A DNA stretch of 64,000 nt. It comes from a virus. Positions 25,701 through 34,025 of the stretch are shown here, one piece after another. Position 1 is the first letter of the stretch, and each line of letters starts with the position of its first letter. The stretch is taken from positions 1-64,000 of the IMG/VR virus record IMGVR_UViG_3300032214_000801; one strand, given 5' to 3'. Position numbers and translations under genes: made by a program. Below the pieces are notes generated by a model. That model searched no databases. It was not told where the DNA came from and was given only the letters and a program-made list of their open reading frames with translations.

Positions 25701-28700
25701 TGGATGTTGAAGAATATGTGCTTGGTAGAGTTCCTGCAGTGTATGGATTTTGTGGATAAGTTAATATTGGTGAATTATATGGACCTTCTGCATGATTTGA
25801 TGTTGCTACTCTGAAGGTTATGCCTGGTACAGATTGCTGCCAATTGATACCAGTTCCTGTTGCTGGAGATCTTCCAACAACATTTTCGCCAACTTGGAAA
25901 ACTCCGGAAATCATTTGAATTTCTAAGAGTTTCGGTGTGCAGAATCTTGTTACGTTGATTCCGTCAAAGAATGCATATAACTCAGTTGATGGCTTAACTC
26001 TCTTACCTGTCCAAGTTATATTACGTGATCTCATATATGGAATAAGATCACGACTTACTGTTCTATCGCCAAGTGAAGTTCTGTCGATTTGTTCTACAAC
26101 TGATGTTCTAGTATTTGTCCTAGTTGAAGTTCCAGTTAAAGTTGTAGTTCTTGTAGTATCTCTCCTAGTAGTTACTGTTTGAGTTCCCCAAACTGGTAGA
26201 ATCCCTCCACCAGTTGAACCTTGCCACGCACCGCCACTAGTAGTAGTTCTTGTTGATGAAGTATCTACAAAACTAGATCCCGTCCAAATAGTCTGCCAAG
26301 ATCCCCATACTGTTGGTGCAAGTCCTGTTTGAGGATCTACTCCAAATCTTCTTGAGGCATCTGCCATTACTGTTGCATAATTACCTTCGGCATTAATTGT
26401 TCTTGCCTCGATTCTTTGAGTAGAAACCCAAGTATCTGAAGATGGAGTAAGTTCAAGTGTTCCTTGCCAGAAAGTAATAACGAAAGGAGTTACATTTTCG
26501 GTTCTAGTTGCAAATCTTTGAGCCAACCATTCAACTTCTGAATAGTCGAGAGTTACAATATCCTTATTTTTTCTTACATTAATTCCTGTTGGAGCAGTAT
26601 ATTGTAAATCTGGCTTTTGCTCAGAAGAAACAAATTGTCCGATTGAACTTCCAATAGAAGTTACAGAAGCTGCGGTTATATCTAAAGAATTTGTAAAGTG
26701 AGAAGCTCTTAATTCATTAGTCTTTGGATCAATACTATTTTTGAATATAACTCCATTTTCTTGAGAATCTAAAGATGTAAAGTTATCGACAAAGAATCCG
26801 GATTTAAATTTATTTAATCCGTCATTATCAGGAATAAATAGATTTTCTGTTTTTGTTTCTAATAATGAAAGCGCAGTATAATATTCTAAATTTTGAATTC
26901 TAGTTTCTAATTTTCTGATATCAGACATCTGATATCTCTTATATTCTAAGAAATTGAAACTTACATCTGATATATTATACAGGTATGCTGGAATACTTAC
27001 TGATGCAATTTCTATAGCATCGTCAACTAAAATAGGTCTTTCAGGATTTTCTGATGGAGTTCCATATTTTACTTGGAAAACTCCATCTTTTGTGAGGAAA
27101 ATTCTATCTATTCTTGGGAGATAGAATGAATAATCAACAACAATATCTTCATCAGAAGCTAGAATGTTTGAAGAAGAATTTCCGTTCTGAGTAAATACTC
27201 TTCCATAAAATTCTAGGGGAGATCTTATTCCTTCGTTTACACTATAATCTGAAACTCTAGGTCTAATATCGATGATATCACCGTTACTTACCCCATCAAA
27301 GAATTGAATATCTTTTTTATAATCAAAGTTTCTATATGAATTTACTGTTGTAATATCCCCATCATCGGATCCATCATAATATCCATTTGAAAAATATGCT
27401 TTTAGTTTTCTAACAGGTGATAGAGAATCTGATTTTCTCTTAATGTATCCATAATCATAGAAAAACTTATTTTGTCCAATTCCGTAGACATAATTTCCAG
27501 AAATATTTTTACTTGGAGTATCAAGAGTTCTAATTACGCATTGAACTCCACTTTCCAAACAGTTAATAGTTTCACCTTCTCTAAATGAAAGTTCATTCTT
27601 CATTAGGAATGAAATAGTCGAATCATCTATTAACTCCGCTACAATAGCGGAAGCATTACTACTTTGCCCAACTATAGTTTCTCCAATTACCAAATCTGTG
27701 GTTTGTCCACTTGAACCGTTGATTGCAGAAAATACTGCTGTTGGTGCAGATGGAACTGTATCATCATAGGATTCAAAAATTCCATGAAGTTCTATAATAT
27801 CAGCACTGTTTAAGGAGATTATTTCATCCTGAACTCTTGTGCCATAAGGATATGCTCCGTATGCTAGTCCATCATTAGTTGTTGTTGATCCAATTCCAGA
27901 AGATGAATACTTGGATTTATCGATAATAATACTTGAAACTCTATCTTTTCTCTTTATTTTCTCTTTAACGTTAATTTTTTTCAATGTTGCAACTAAAGTT
28001 GCTCCAGTATCATTGGAACCAAGTCCATAGATTTGAAGTTCGCTTCCACCATTTGTGATTTCGAACTTATCTGATGTCAGTACCTCATAATTGCCATCAG
28101 ATCTTACAAGAGTGTATCTTTCCTCATCAAATGGTAAAAATGTCTCATTTGTTTGTGCAACTACGGTTGTTGAAAGACGATTTCCTGCAATATTGACTTT
28201 ATATGTCTTTCTGATTACTAAAGATGCTCCACTTAAATTAACTGAAGCAATATTTCTCTTTGGAAGTCTTGTGTAGAAGCTATTGTCAGATGAAGAATCT
28301 AATTTGCTTTCAATAATTTGGAGATTTGATACTGTAGTCGTTGCTGTTGGTAATGTTGACGAATTAATTCCTGCAACTGATTGAATTGAAGCAATTTCAA
28401 CAGATGTTTTACCAACACTTACAACTTTTGCATAAATTTTATTTGGATAATTTAAGTCAGTATATGAAACTAGATTAGTATTTGCTACTAATGATCCTGG
28501 GAATTGAGCATTTGCCGCAATTACTGTGCTTGTGTTTAGAACATAGCTGATACTTACACCAGCTCCTATAGGCATTGCAGAAACATTTGTAAATGTAACA
28601 GCAGTACCTGAAACTATTGAGGATGTATTTAAGAAAGTTACAGCTGCCCCAACTGATGCTGTGTATGGGGTTGTAAATCCTACTCCAATTGTTACGAATG

Positions 28701-31062
28701 TGTTGCCAATCGATGCTACAGGAACATATGTCAGTGCAATACCAACTCCAGATCCTACACTGATAGAACTTCCAATAGAAATTCCTGCAGTTGATCCAAT
28801 AAAGATATTGGTATCTCCAGCATTTAATGGATATGTTAACGTTGTTCTAAGAACAGCACCTGAAGTAAATGCTGCTCCAACAATTACATAAGTATTTCCA
28901 ACAGAAACAATTGGACGATCTCTAAATTCTGCTTGAGATCCTACAGTAATTGAACTTCCTATTGCAACACCAACATCAGTTAATGATGCTCCAACTCTTG
29001 TTGGGTTAACAAAAATGACAGTGCTTCCGTGAGAAGTTTGGAATCCAATTGTAGAACTTAAAGTTGTTCCTGGAGCAGTAAATGCTGCTCCAATATTGAC
29101 ATATGGAACAAGAGTTCCTGAAGATCCTATGGTTACCCCAATACCAGTAATGGGTACATTAACAACAGAAACTCCAGCTCCGATTGATAAAGAACTTCCG
29201 ATAGATATTCCAGCAGTATCAGTTAAAAATATTGTTTGGAAGCCAACAGGAACAGTATCTTTAATTGATGTATTGATGAAGGTAATATTTCTAAAATACT
29301 TTGATGGAGATACGGTTGCAAGTCCAACGTTAAATTTGTTTGATTGAATAACATCTGCAGTAAATGTTGATCCAATTCCAACAATACCATATACTGATTT
29401 TATATCAGAAATCTGATACGCAGTAACTGCAACTGCAACTCTTGTATTTTCTATTCCATCAAAAATAAATGATTCATTTGGAACGAATCCGCCAGAAACT
29501 TGATATAGAGTAATAAGCTTTCCGTTTGATACAGAATCTTTAAGGAATCCAGTTGCACCGCTATTGTTGCCTTCAACAAAGGTTGGAGCACTCAGTGTGA
29601 TTGGTTCGTTTAAAGTTACTTCACAAGTTGTTTGAATATCAAATAAAGAAAGATCCCACTGATTTAAGTTTGGATTATTAGAATCGTAAGAACCAGATTC
29701 TAAGGCAAAATCATATACTCTAGCTACGCCAATTTCTTTTCCTGGAGCAATTGTAGATGCAACTCCAGGAAGTCTTGTATCCCCTATTCTAGAATCTCTT
29801 AGACTTAAGATATAAGTATTTCCAATACCAATTTGAGGAGATCCGTAAATTCTATTTAATTTTAGAGTTGAACCAGTACTATAAACTACGCTTTGATCCG
29901 ATAAGTTTTGCGTAGTTCTTGTTTTGGGAAACTCCAGTACAGTATCAGTAGGGTTTTCTACTTCATATCCACGAATAATTGCTTTTCCGGGAGAAACTTT
30001 GTAAATTGCAAGATTTTCATTAGGAACATTTCCACTTGCTGTCAATTCTCCAGAACTATAAATTCCTTGATTTCCTACGAAATCATTTAAGGATTCTTTA
30101 GCTTCAATGGAATATGGTTTGATATAATAATCACCCATTTCATTCCAAGTTCTTCTTGCAAGTTCTTCGGTTATTACCGTAGAATCATTTGTTTTCTTGG
30201 AAGTTAGAACTCCGTTTCTAACAGTTGCGAGTTCAATAAAATTGGCATCATTAAAATCATCTATTGCCTTTTTATAAAGAGATACTGATATTGAAAGTCT
30301 ATCTGCTCCTGGAGCAGCATAGTTTGTAAATCCTTGTGCATTATCATTTAAAGCTTCATCAATATCAGCATTTACAATTGTTTCACTAATATAAAGTCCT
30401 ATTCTATAGGTTGGTTTGTTTGTATATTGATCAAGTATTAAAGTTTCGTCACTTACAGATATAAATTGCCCTCTAATGAAGTAAACTCCATTAGAAATTG
30501 AGAATGAAGATCCAAGAGCAGTTGATTCAAATGGAATTGTTGTTGCAAATGGACTACCTGCAGCAATTGTAGTATTTCCCAATAACCCTGAGGTTATCTC
30601 AGAATTTGTTATTAATGTCTCGCCATCTAAAAATGACTTACTTGAATTATCTTGAGTCGATGATGTCAAGTATTGAATATAAACGGTTGCAGATCCTTTT
30701 TCGGATTCAGTTGATAATAAAGAATTAATTACAATTGCGGAAACGCCAGAAGTTTGTCCAACAATTTTTACCCCATTCAATTCCTTAATATAAGAATCTA
30801 CAGGAATACCTAGATATGAATTACTTAACTGGATGCAATCATACGCCCCATTGTATGCAAAATTACCTGGGATAACTTTTGCACCCTCTTTATAAATTGA
30901 CAGTCCAAACTTTTCAATTTGATTTTGAAGAATGGACTGTAATGTAGTTAATTCCCTTGCCTGGACAGGATATCCGGGTTTAAATAATACCTTATAGTAA
31001 TCACTATTCGAATTAAAATCGTCAAAATATGGTGATACGTTAAGGTTTGTTTGTTGGGGCAT
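22789..31062 (-). CDS. Giant DUF4815 virion protein (2757 aa), likely baseplate or fibre
   Basis: The N-terminus carries the DUF4815 signature: SPYFDDFNSNSDYYKVLFKPGYPVQARELTTLQ (residues 11-43), YKEGAKVIPG, and later KIDDFNDANFIELATVRNG-type strands. It stands in the place of T4 genes 9-12, between gp8 and gp13. Inside are long beta-rich stretches, tandem GSSI-VGSGV repeats at about residues 605-810, a RTTTSGGAWQGSTGGG linker near 1590, GIGY and GSGY repeats near 2150, an RG-x-DGTTPKNHAPGTPVS module near 2400, and a C-terminal jelly-roll-like region ending LPSFNSYRIKIVLTSTN. It is probably a structural scaffold of the baseplate or of attached fibres. Which T4 protein it replaces is not clear. 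Confidence 0.88.
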   Translation of the reverse strand: MPQQTNLNVSPYFDDFNSNSDYYKVLFKPGYPVQARELTTLQSILQNQIEKFGLSIYKEGAKVIPGNFAYNGAYDCIQLSNSYLGIPVDSYIKELNGVKIVGQTSGVSAIVINSLLSTESEKGSATVYIQYLTSSTQDNSSKSFLDGETLITNSEITSGLLGNTTIAAGSPFATTIPFESTALGSSFSISNGVYFIRGQFISVSDETLILDQYTNKPTYRIGLYISETIVNADIDEALNDNAQGFTNYAAPGADRLSISVSLYKKAIDDFNDANFIELATVRNGVLTSKKTNDSTVITEELARRTWNEMGDYYIKPYSIEAKESLNDFVGNQGIYSSGELTASGNVPNENLAIYKVSPGKAIIRGYEVENPTDTVLEFPKTRTTQNLSDQSVVYSTGSTLKLNRIYGSPQIGIGNTYILSLRDSRIGDTRLPGVASTIAPGKEIGVARVYDFALESGSYDSNNPNLNQWDLSLFDIQTTCEVTLNEPITLSAPTFVEGNNSGATGFLKDSVSNGKLITLYQVSGGFVPNESFIFDGIENTRVAVAVTAYQISDIKSVYGIVGIGSTFTADVIQSNKFNVGLATVSPSKYFRNITFINTSIKDTVPVGFQTIFLTDTAGISIGSSLSIGAGVSVVNVPITGIGVTIGSSGTLVPYVNIGAAFTAPGTTLSSTIGFQTSHGSTVIFVNPTRVGASLTDVGVAIGSSITVGSQAEFRDRPIVSVGNTYVIVGAAFTSGAVLRTTLTYPLNAGDTNIFIGSTAGISIGSSISVGSGVGIALTYVPVASIGNTFVTIGVGFTTPYTASVGAAVTFLNTSSIVSGTAVTFTNVSAMPIGAGVSISYVLNTSTVIAANAQFPGSLVANTNLVSYTDLNYPNKIYAKVVSVGKTSVEIASIQSVAGINSSTLPTATTTVSNLQIIESKLDSSSDNSFYTRLPKRNIASVNLSGASLVIRKTYKVNIAGNRLSTTVVAQTNETFLPFDEERYTLVRSDGNYEVLTSDKFEITNGGSELQIYGLGSNDTGATLVATLKKINVKEKIKRKDRVSSIIIDKSKYSSSGIGSTTTNDGLAYGAYPYGTRVQDEIISLNSADIIELHGIFESYDDTVPSAPTAVFSAINGSSGQTTDLVIGETIVGQSSNASAIVAELIDDSTISFLMKNELSFREGETINCLESGVQCVIRTLDTPSKNISGNYVYGIGQNKFFYDYGYIKRKSDSLSPVRKLKAYFSNGYYDGSDDGDITTVNSYRNFDYKKDIQFFDGVSNGDIIDIRPRVSDYSVNEGIRSPLEFYGRVFTQNGNSSSNILASDEDIVVDYSFYLPRIDRIFLTKDGVFQVKYGTPSENPERPILVDDAIEIASVSIPAYLYNISDVSFNFLEYKRYQMSDIRKLETRIQNLEYYTALSLLETKTENLFIPDNDGLNKFKSGFFVDNFTSLDSQENGVIFKNSIDPKTNELRASHFTNSLDITAASVTSIGSSIGQFVSSEQKPDLQYTAPTGINVRKNKDIVTLDYSEVEWLAQRFATRTENVTPFVITFWQGTLELTPSSDTWVSTQRIEARTINAEGNYATVMADASRRFGVDPQTGLAPTVWGSWQTIWTGSSFVDTSSTRTTTSGGAWQGSTGGGILPVWGTQTVTTRRDTTRTTTLTGTSTRTNTRTSVVEQIDRTSLGDRTVSRDLIPYMRSRNITWTGKRVKPSTELYAFFDGINVTRFCTPKLLEIQMISGVFQVGENVVGRSPATGTGINWQQSVPGITFRVATSNHAEGPYNSPILTYPQNPYTAGTLPSTYSSTSTILNVDLFSLSNQPQGEYSGWVAQDMILVGQTSKAQARITSVRLLSDIAAEVRGSFFIPPDVVGFPRFLAGQKVFTLINNTSNSKPTSTTFAEERFTSQGTIEVVQENILAVRNARVEVQSTTESRAASQTTSALVSSNVVSSTSSRVLVGYYDPLAESFFVEEPAGIFLSKCDIFFKTKDTTNVPVTLQIRTVELGTPTTKILPFSEIVLRPSQVNLSDDGSVATTFVFEAPVYLEGQKEYAIVLLSNSSAYNVFISRVGENDITTREYISTQPYLGSLFKSQNASTWDPSQWEDLKFVLYRADFLLNGTLDLRNPPLSKGNNQIANLLPDSIATNSRRLRVGLGATVVDPNLLVGATVLQGNSNARGNYVGSAGSAFSTLSIVNPGIGYTPSFTMGGSYTFAGVALTSITGSGVNATANITVTNGVAVAATISNGGSGYQAGDVLSVTKLGSSPEGKDLRLSVVSIASTNELVLDNVQGDFNVGVGATVRFINRVGLVTDLNAAVGGNVTINRISVLADGKSINVNHRNHGMYFSDNYVRIEGVQSDSASTQLILEYKSDSVAPLSVQSINLFNTFENIGIGTTNVGYALVGDEIISYTSSYGNQLGGIITRGIDGTTPKNHAPGTPVSKYELSGVSLRRINKIHYLGNYTGNTPITFDSYTLPIDMSSTSGVGRSDGLSFPKLYFNETKTTGGSNVFATQNMPYEIITPMIQNMTVRSTNIDAEIRTITGRSINGNELAYVDNGYEFVSLNESNYLDSTRIICSQVNEYYKLNNLPDNKSFNMRLILSSLDSKVSPVIDLERTNVILTSNRIDSPITNYATDKRVNSIDLDPTSCQYVSKETNLINPATSIQVILDGHMNVYSDIRAFYAIDNKQNFDPIFIPFPGWDNLDSNKQIISAANNNGKPDSYIPPSSSLGFSSPTLEFKEYKFTINNLPSFNSYRIKIVLTSTNQAYPPRIRDLKVIALA
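28640..29240 (-). repeat. Coding tandem repeats inside the DUF4815 protein
   Basis: About four degenerate units of roughly 50-65 codons. Each has a core like AGISIGSSISVGSGV, then a strand pair V-P-I-x-x-IG-x-T-x-V-x-IG, then a FT(A/S/T)P turn. The DNA repeats are visible as recurring plus-strand words such as ccaatagaaattcctgcagt and ccgatagatattccagcagt. Such repeats usually build an extended beta-helix or shaft. Confidence 0.7.
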
Positions 31063-31068
31063 GACCGT

Positions 31069-32616
31069 TTAGAATTGCAAAATGACTTTAATATCTTCTT
31101 TTTGGTTTGCAGATCTTGTGATCGCAGGTCTGTTATCAATATAAATCATATTTCCAGTATACTTTTGTACTTCTGGATCTGATATACCACTACTAAATGA
31201 TTGTCCGAGGTAGTAGGTTCTATTATTTATTACGGTAGAAATACCACTAAAACTATTATCAATAGATAAAATAGAGGTTCCTCCATTGACAAATAGTGAA
31301 CCATCAACGGAAGGAGATCCTGTAAACTCTACCAAATCATATCCATATGCAGTAACTGATTGCCCAGTTCCGACAGTATTAAATCCTGCAAGGGTTTTAT
31401 CTTGCCAATATTTTAAAACTCCAGTTACTTGATTGTAACTTATTACTTTTCCAGAAGCAGTAACTCCAGTTCCAACAGTTTGTGTGATTAAACTATCTGG
31501 AGTGAATGAAGTTGTACTATATCCAGCACCAACCAATTTCAGAGCATATACTCCACTTGCCTTATCGTAAGTTAAAAGTGATCCTCCAGGAACTTGGGGA
31601 TTTTCAACTATTCCAATTCTGGCAATCTGATTTCCTGTAATAAAATCTGGATTTTCTACATCATTTTCAATTCTGGAATATAGAAGAACATTATATGCAC
31701 CAAGTTCTCTATAGATATCCTTACCATGTCCTCCTTTTGGAGGAATAATAACGTCAAACGTTGGTGTAGTTGTACCCGTAGGAACATTGCCAGAAATTAA
31801 ATCAACATTACCATACGTATATCCAGATCCTTGATTTGATACTGTGATTGATTCTACTTGTTGATCATTATCAACAACAATAGTACATTCTGCTCCGGAT
31901 CCATTTCCTTTAATGGGAACTCTTGTATATGTTCTGTTCGCTGTTCCTACACCAACACCTCTATTAGTAACTGTTACAATTTTAATTCCACCATCAACAG
32001 CATTATCTCTTACGGGAGCAACATCTGCATTTGTTTCCCAATTAGTTGGGACTGGCATGTACTCTGTTGAATCAAATTTAATCAAATCTCCTGGCTTAAT
32101 CGTATAAAGATACTTCCAAACATATCCATCTCCACTACTGCCGGCAGATCTTGGCTCTAAGTCAGTAAAAGTTGGCTCATCTAGAGAAGGCTTTCCATTT
32201 GGAGTTTCGGGAGTTGTTCCATTTTCAAGGCAGATATAAACTCTATAGTCACTATTCAATATGAAGTATGAGGAAGAGTATAAATTGGTTGATCCAGAAA
32301 CTTTGGCAGTATTTGAACGACTGTAATCATGTCTGTACATGTCATAGGTTGTTCCAGAGTTCCATACTCTTTTGGGAACAACTTGCCTTACATCATTGGC
32401 ATTAATTTTTTTGAGAGCTATAATAGAATCCCAACAATCAGCTTCCTCAAGAAAACTATCTCTTGGTGCAGGAGGATTTGTATCCCAATCCGATTGAATT
32501 GTATACGGATTTGGTAACCCAATAAACGTATAATAACTGTTATTAGAAGAAGTAACGCCAGATATAAAATTCTTTGCGTTTAATATTCTAATTTGATCTG
32601 TTATAATTGCTGCCAT
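31069..32616 (-). CDS. gp8: Baseplate wedge protein gp8
   Basis: 515 residues (T4 gp8 has 334). Clear T4 gp8 landmarks: VVPKRVWNSGTTYDMYRHDYS (T4 VIPRRDWGD), SSGDGYVWKYLYTI (T4 GDGYVWEYLFEI), EYMPVPTNWE, and a C-terminus TGNMIYIDNRPAITRS with QKEDIKVILQF (T4 SGEMIYMENRPPI, EEINILFTF). The extra 180 residues in the middle include VTNRGVG and SNQGSGYTYGNVDL repeats related to the gp14 insertion. A late promoter variant lies 18 nt upstream. Confidence 0.94.
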   Translation of the reverse strand: MAAIITDQIRILNAKNFISGVTSSNNSYYTFIGLPNPYTIQSDWDTNPPAPRDSFLEEADCWDSIIALKKINANDVRQVVPKRVWNSGTTYDMYRHDYSRSNTAKVSGSTNLYSSSYFILNSDYRVYICLENGTTPETPNGKPSLDEPTFTDLEPRSAGSSGDGYVWKYLYTIKPGDLIKFDSTEYMPVPTNWETNADVAPVRDNAVDGGIKIVTVTNRGVGVGTANRTYTRVPIKGNGSGAECTIVVDNDQQVESITVSNQGSGYTYGNVDLISGNVPTGTTTPTFDVIIPPKGGHGKDIYRELGAYNVLLYSRIENDVENPDFITGNQIARIGIVENPQVPGGSLLTYDKASGVYALKLVGAGYSTTSFTPDSLITQTVGTGVTASGKVISYNQVTGVLKYWQDKTLAGFNTVGTGQSVTAYGYDLVEFTGSPSVDGSLFVNGGTSILSIDNSFSGISTVINNRTYYLGQSFSSGISDPEVQKYTGNMIYIDNRPAITRSANQKEDIKVILQF

Positions 32617-32633
32617 CTTAGGGATTTTTTATC

Positions 32634-32641
32634 TATTTATT
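32634..32641 (-). promoter_or_regulatory. Late promoter variant AATAAATA upstream of gp8
   Basis: Minus strand, 18 nt before the gp8 start, overlapping the stop of the 449-aa gene. One mismatch to TATAAATA. Confidence 0.6.
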
Positions 32642-33986
32642 GAGTTACTCCAATACCAGCATTTCTGGAGAGTAGAGTTGATTTCCAACGACTACCTCTG
32701 AGTGGAATGCAAGTACTATTATTATTCATAATGTTGAGTGTAAGTGTATTGGTATTTACAGATCCATTTTCCAAAAATACTGATATTTTTGCATAATGTG
32801 TCGCGTTGTTAAGAGTTAATGACAATCCAGTGCTTGTCAGTGCTGATCCAACAGCAGTTATCATTTGTGGAGCTGCTGGAGTATTAGTGGAAACCCCTGT
32901 AACTGGCGTTGTAGTGATAATTGCATTAATTGATGCAGGAGCAGTTGGTGTAGAAAGAGTAAATGTGGTTACGCCAGTAGTTCCTTTTGTGAAATAAAGA
33001 TCAAAATCTATCTCATAGTCACCATTTCCCACAAGAGGAATTAATCCCGGATCAAAGAAGTTTGTTGCCACTCCTGGTTGCCCAGTTGCTGCAAGAATTT
33101 GTCTATTAGATTCTAAACGGAATAAATTTGTAACTGGAATAAATCCTCTTCCTCCAGTTGTAACACCTGTAGCATAGTATGATTGTCCATCATATTCTAC
33201 TGCACCTAAAGTTCCATTACCAGTTAGTAATGTTCCTGTGCTAAATTGAAAAGCTGGAATTGTGTTGGTGCCAGATCCTGCAACATATCCATTTGCAGTT
33301 ATAATACCAGTTACTTCAAAATGTCCATTAGTAATAGTTGTTCCTGATCCAACAGAAGAAACCCCAGTAATATTTGCGTGAGTTCCTCTAATAGTGGATA
33401 ACGTAGAGATTCCTGTATAATTTAAATCCGTTCCTTGAAGTGAAGAAAGTGTTGAAATACCAGAAACACTTAATATTGTACTTTGAAAAGATCTGCATGT
33501 AGCAAATCCAAGAGTGCTAATTCCAGGAACATTTAATCCTGTGGTAACTCCAGCTAGAGAGAGGTTAGTTATTATTGCGTTAGAAAGAGTTGAGACTCCA
33601 GCAACATTTAAATCGGTAAATGTGTTTGGTGCATTTGAAACTGCAGATTCAATAGTTGCAGTTGTTGTAGCATCAAGAGAAGAAATATTTTTTAACTGTC
33701 CACCAGAACTTACTATTTCCGTTGATCCAAGTTTATAAGAAGTTGCACTCAAATCACCCAATACTTGAAATTTTGATGTTGGATTTGTAGATCCAACACC
33801 GACATTAAAAGTAGTTGCAGAAATGCCAATAACAGTGCGTCCAAATCCAACCGACAAAGTTGTATTTGGACCTAAAGCACCATATACTTCAGTAAAATTT
33901 GCATTAATCTTATCAGCACCATCTCTTAAACTATCACCTGCTCCATCATTTGGAGCAGAACCTGTATTAATTATTAATTTTGACAT
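32637..33986 (-). CDS. Repetitive fibre-like virion protein (449 aa)
   Basis: The N-terminus NTGSAPNDGAGDSLRDGADKINANFTEVY is a widespread phage tail and fibre start module (residues 6-34). Residues about 90-230 hold tandem beta repeats built on GVSTL/GISTL: AGVSTLSNAII, PGISTLGFATC, SGISTLSSLQG, TGISTLSTIRG. They look like a trimeric beta-helical shaft. The C-terminal 200 residues form a separate beta-rich globular part, perhaps a tip domain. It is encoded between the gp7-position giant and gp8, so it is probably attached to the baseplate. No T4 counterpart can be assigned. Confidence 0.82.
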   Translation of the reverse strand: MSKLIINTGSAPNDGAGDSLRDGADKINANFTEVYGALGPNTTLSVGFGRTVIGISATTFNVGVGSTNPTSKFQVLGDLSATSYKLGSTEIVSSGGQLKNISSLDATTTATIESAVSNAPNTFTDLNVAGVSTLSNAIITNLSLAGVTTGLNVPGISTLGFATCRSFQSTILSVSGISTLSSLQGTDLNYTGISTLSTIRGTHANITGVSSVGSGTTITNGHFEVTGIITANGYVAGSGTNTIPAFQFSTGTLLTGNGTLGAVEYDGQSYYATGVTTGGRGFIPVTNLFRLESNRQILAATGQPGVATNFFDPGLIPLVGNGDYEIDFDLYFTKGTTGVTTFTLSTPTAPASINAIITTTPVTGVSTNTPAAPQMITAVGSALTSTGLSLTLNNATHYAKISVFLENGSVNTNTLTLNIMNNNSTCIPLRGSRWKSTLLSRNAGIGVTQ

Positions 33987-34017
33987 TCTCTCTCAAAAAT
34001 TTGGGGGGCATTTGTAA

Positions 34018-34025
34018 TATTTATG
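34018..34025 (-). promoter_or_regulatory. Late promoter variant CATAAATA upstream of the 449-aa gene
   Basis: Minus strand, 32 nt before the start, overlapping the stop of the 4049-aa gene. One mismatch to TATAAATA. Confidence 0.6.
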
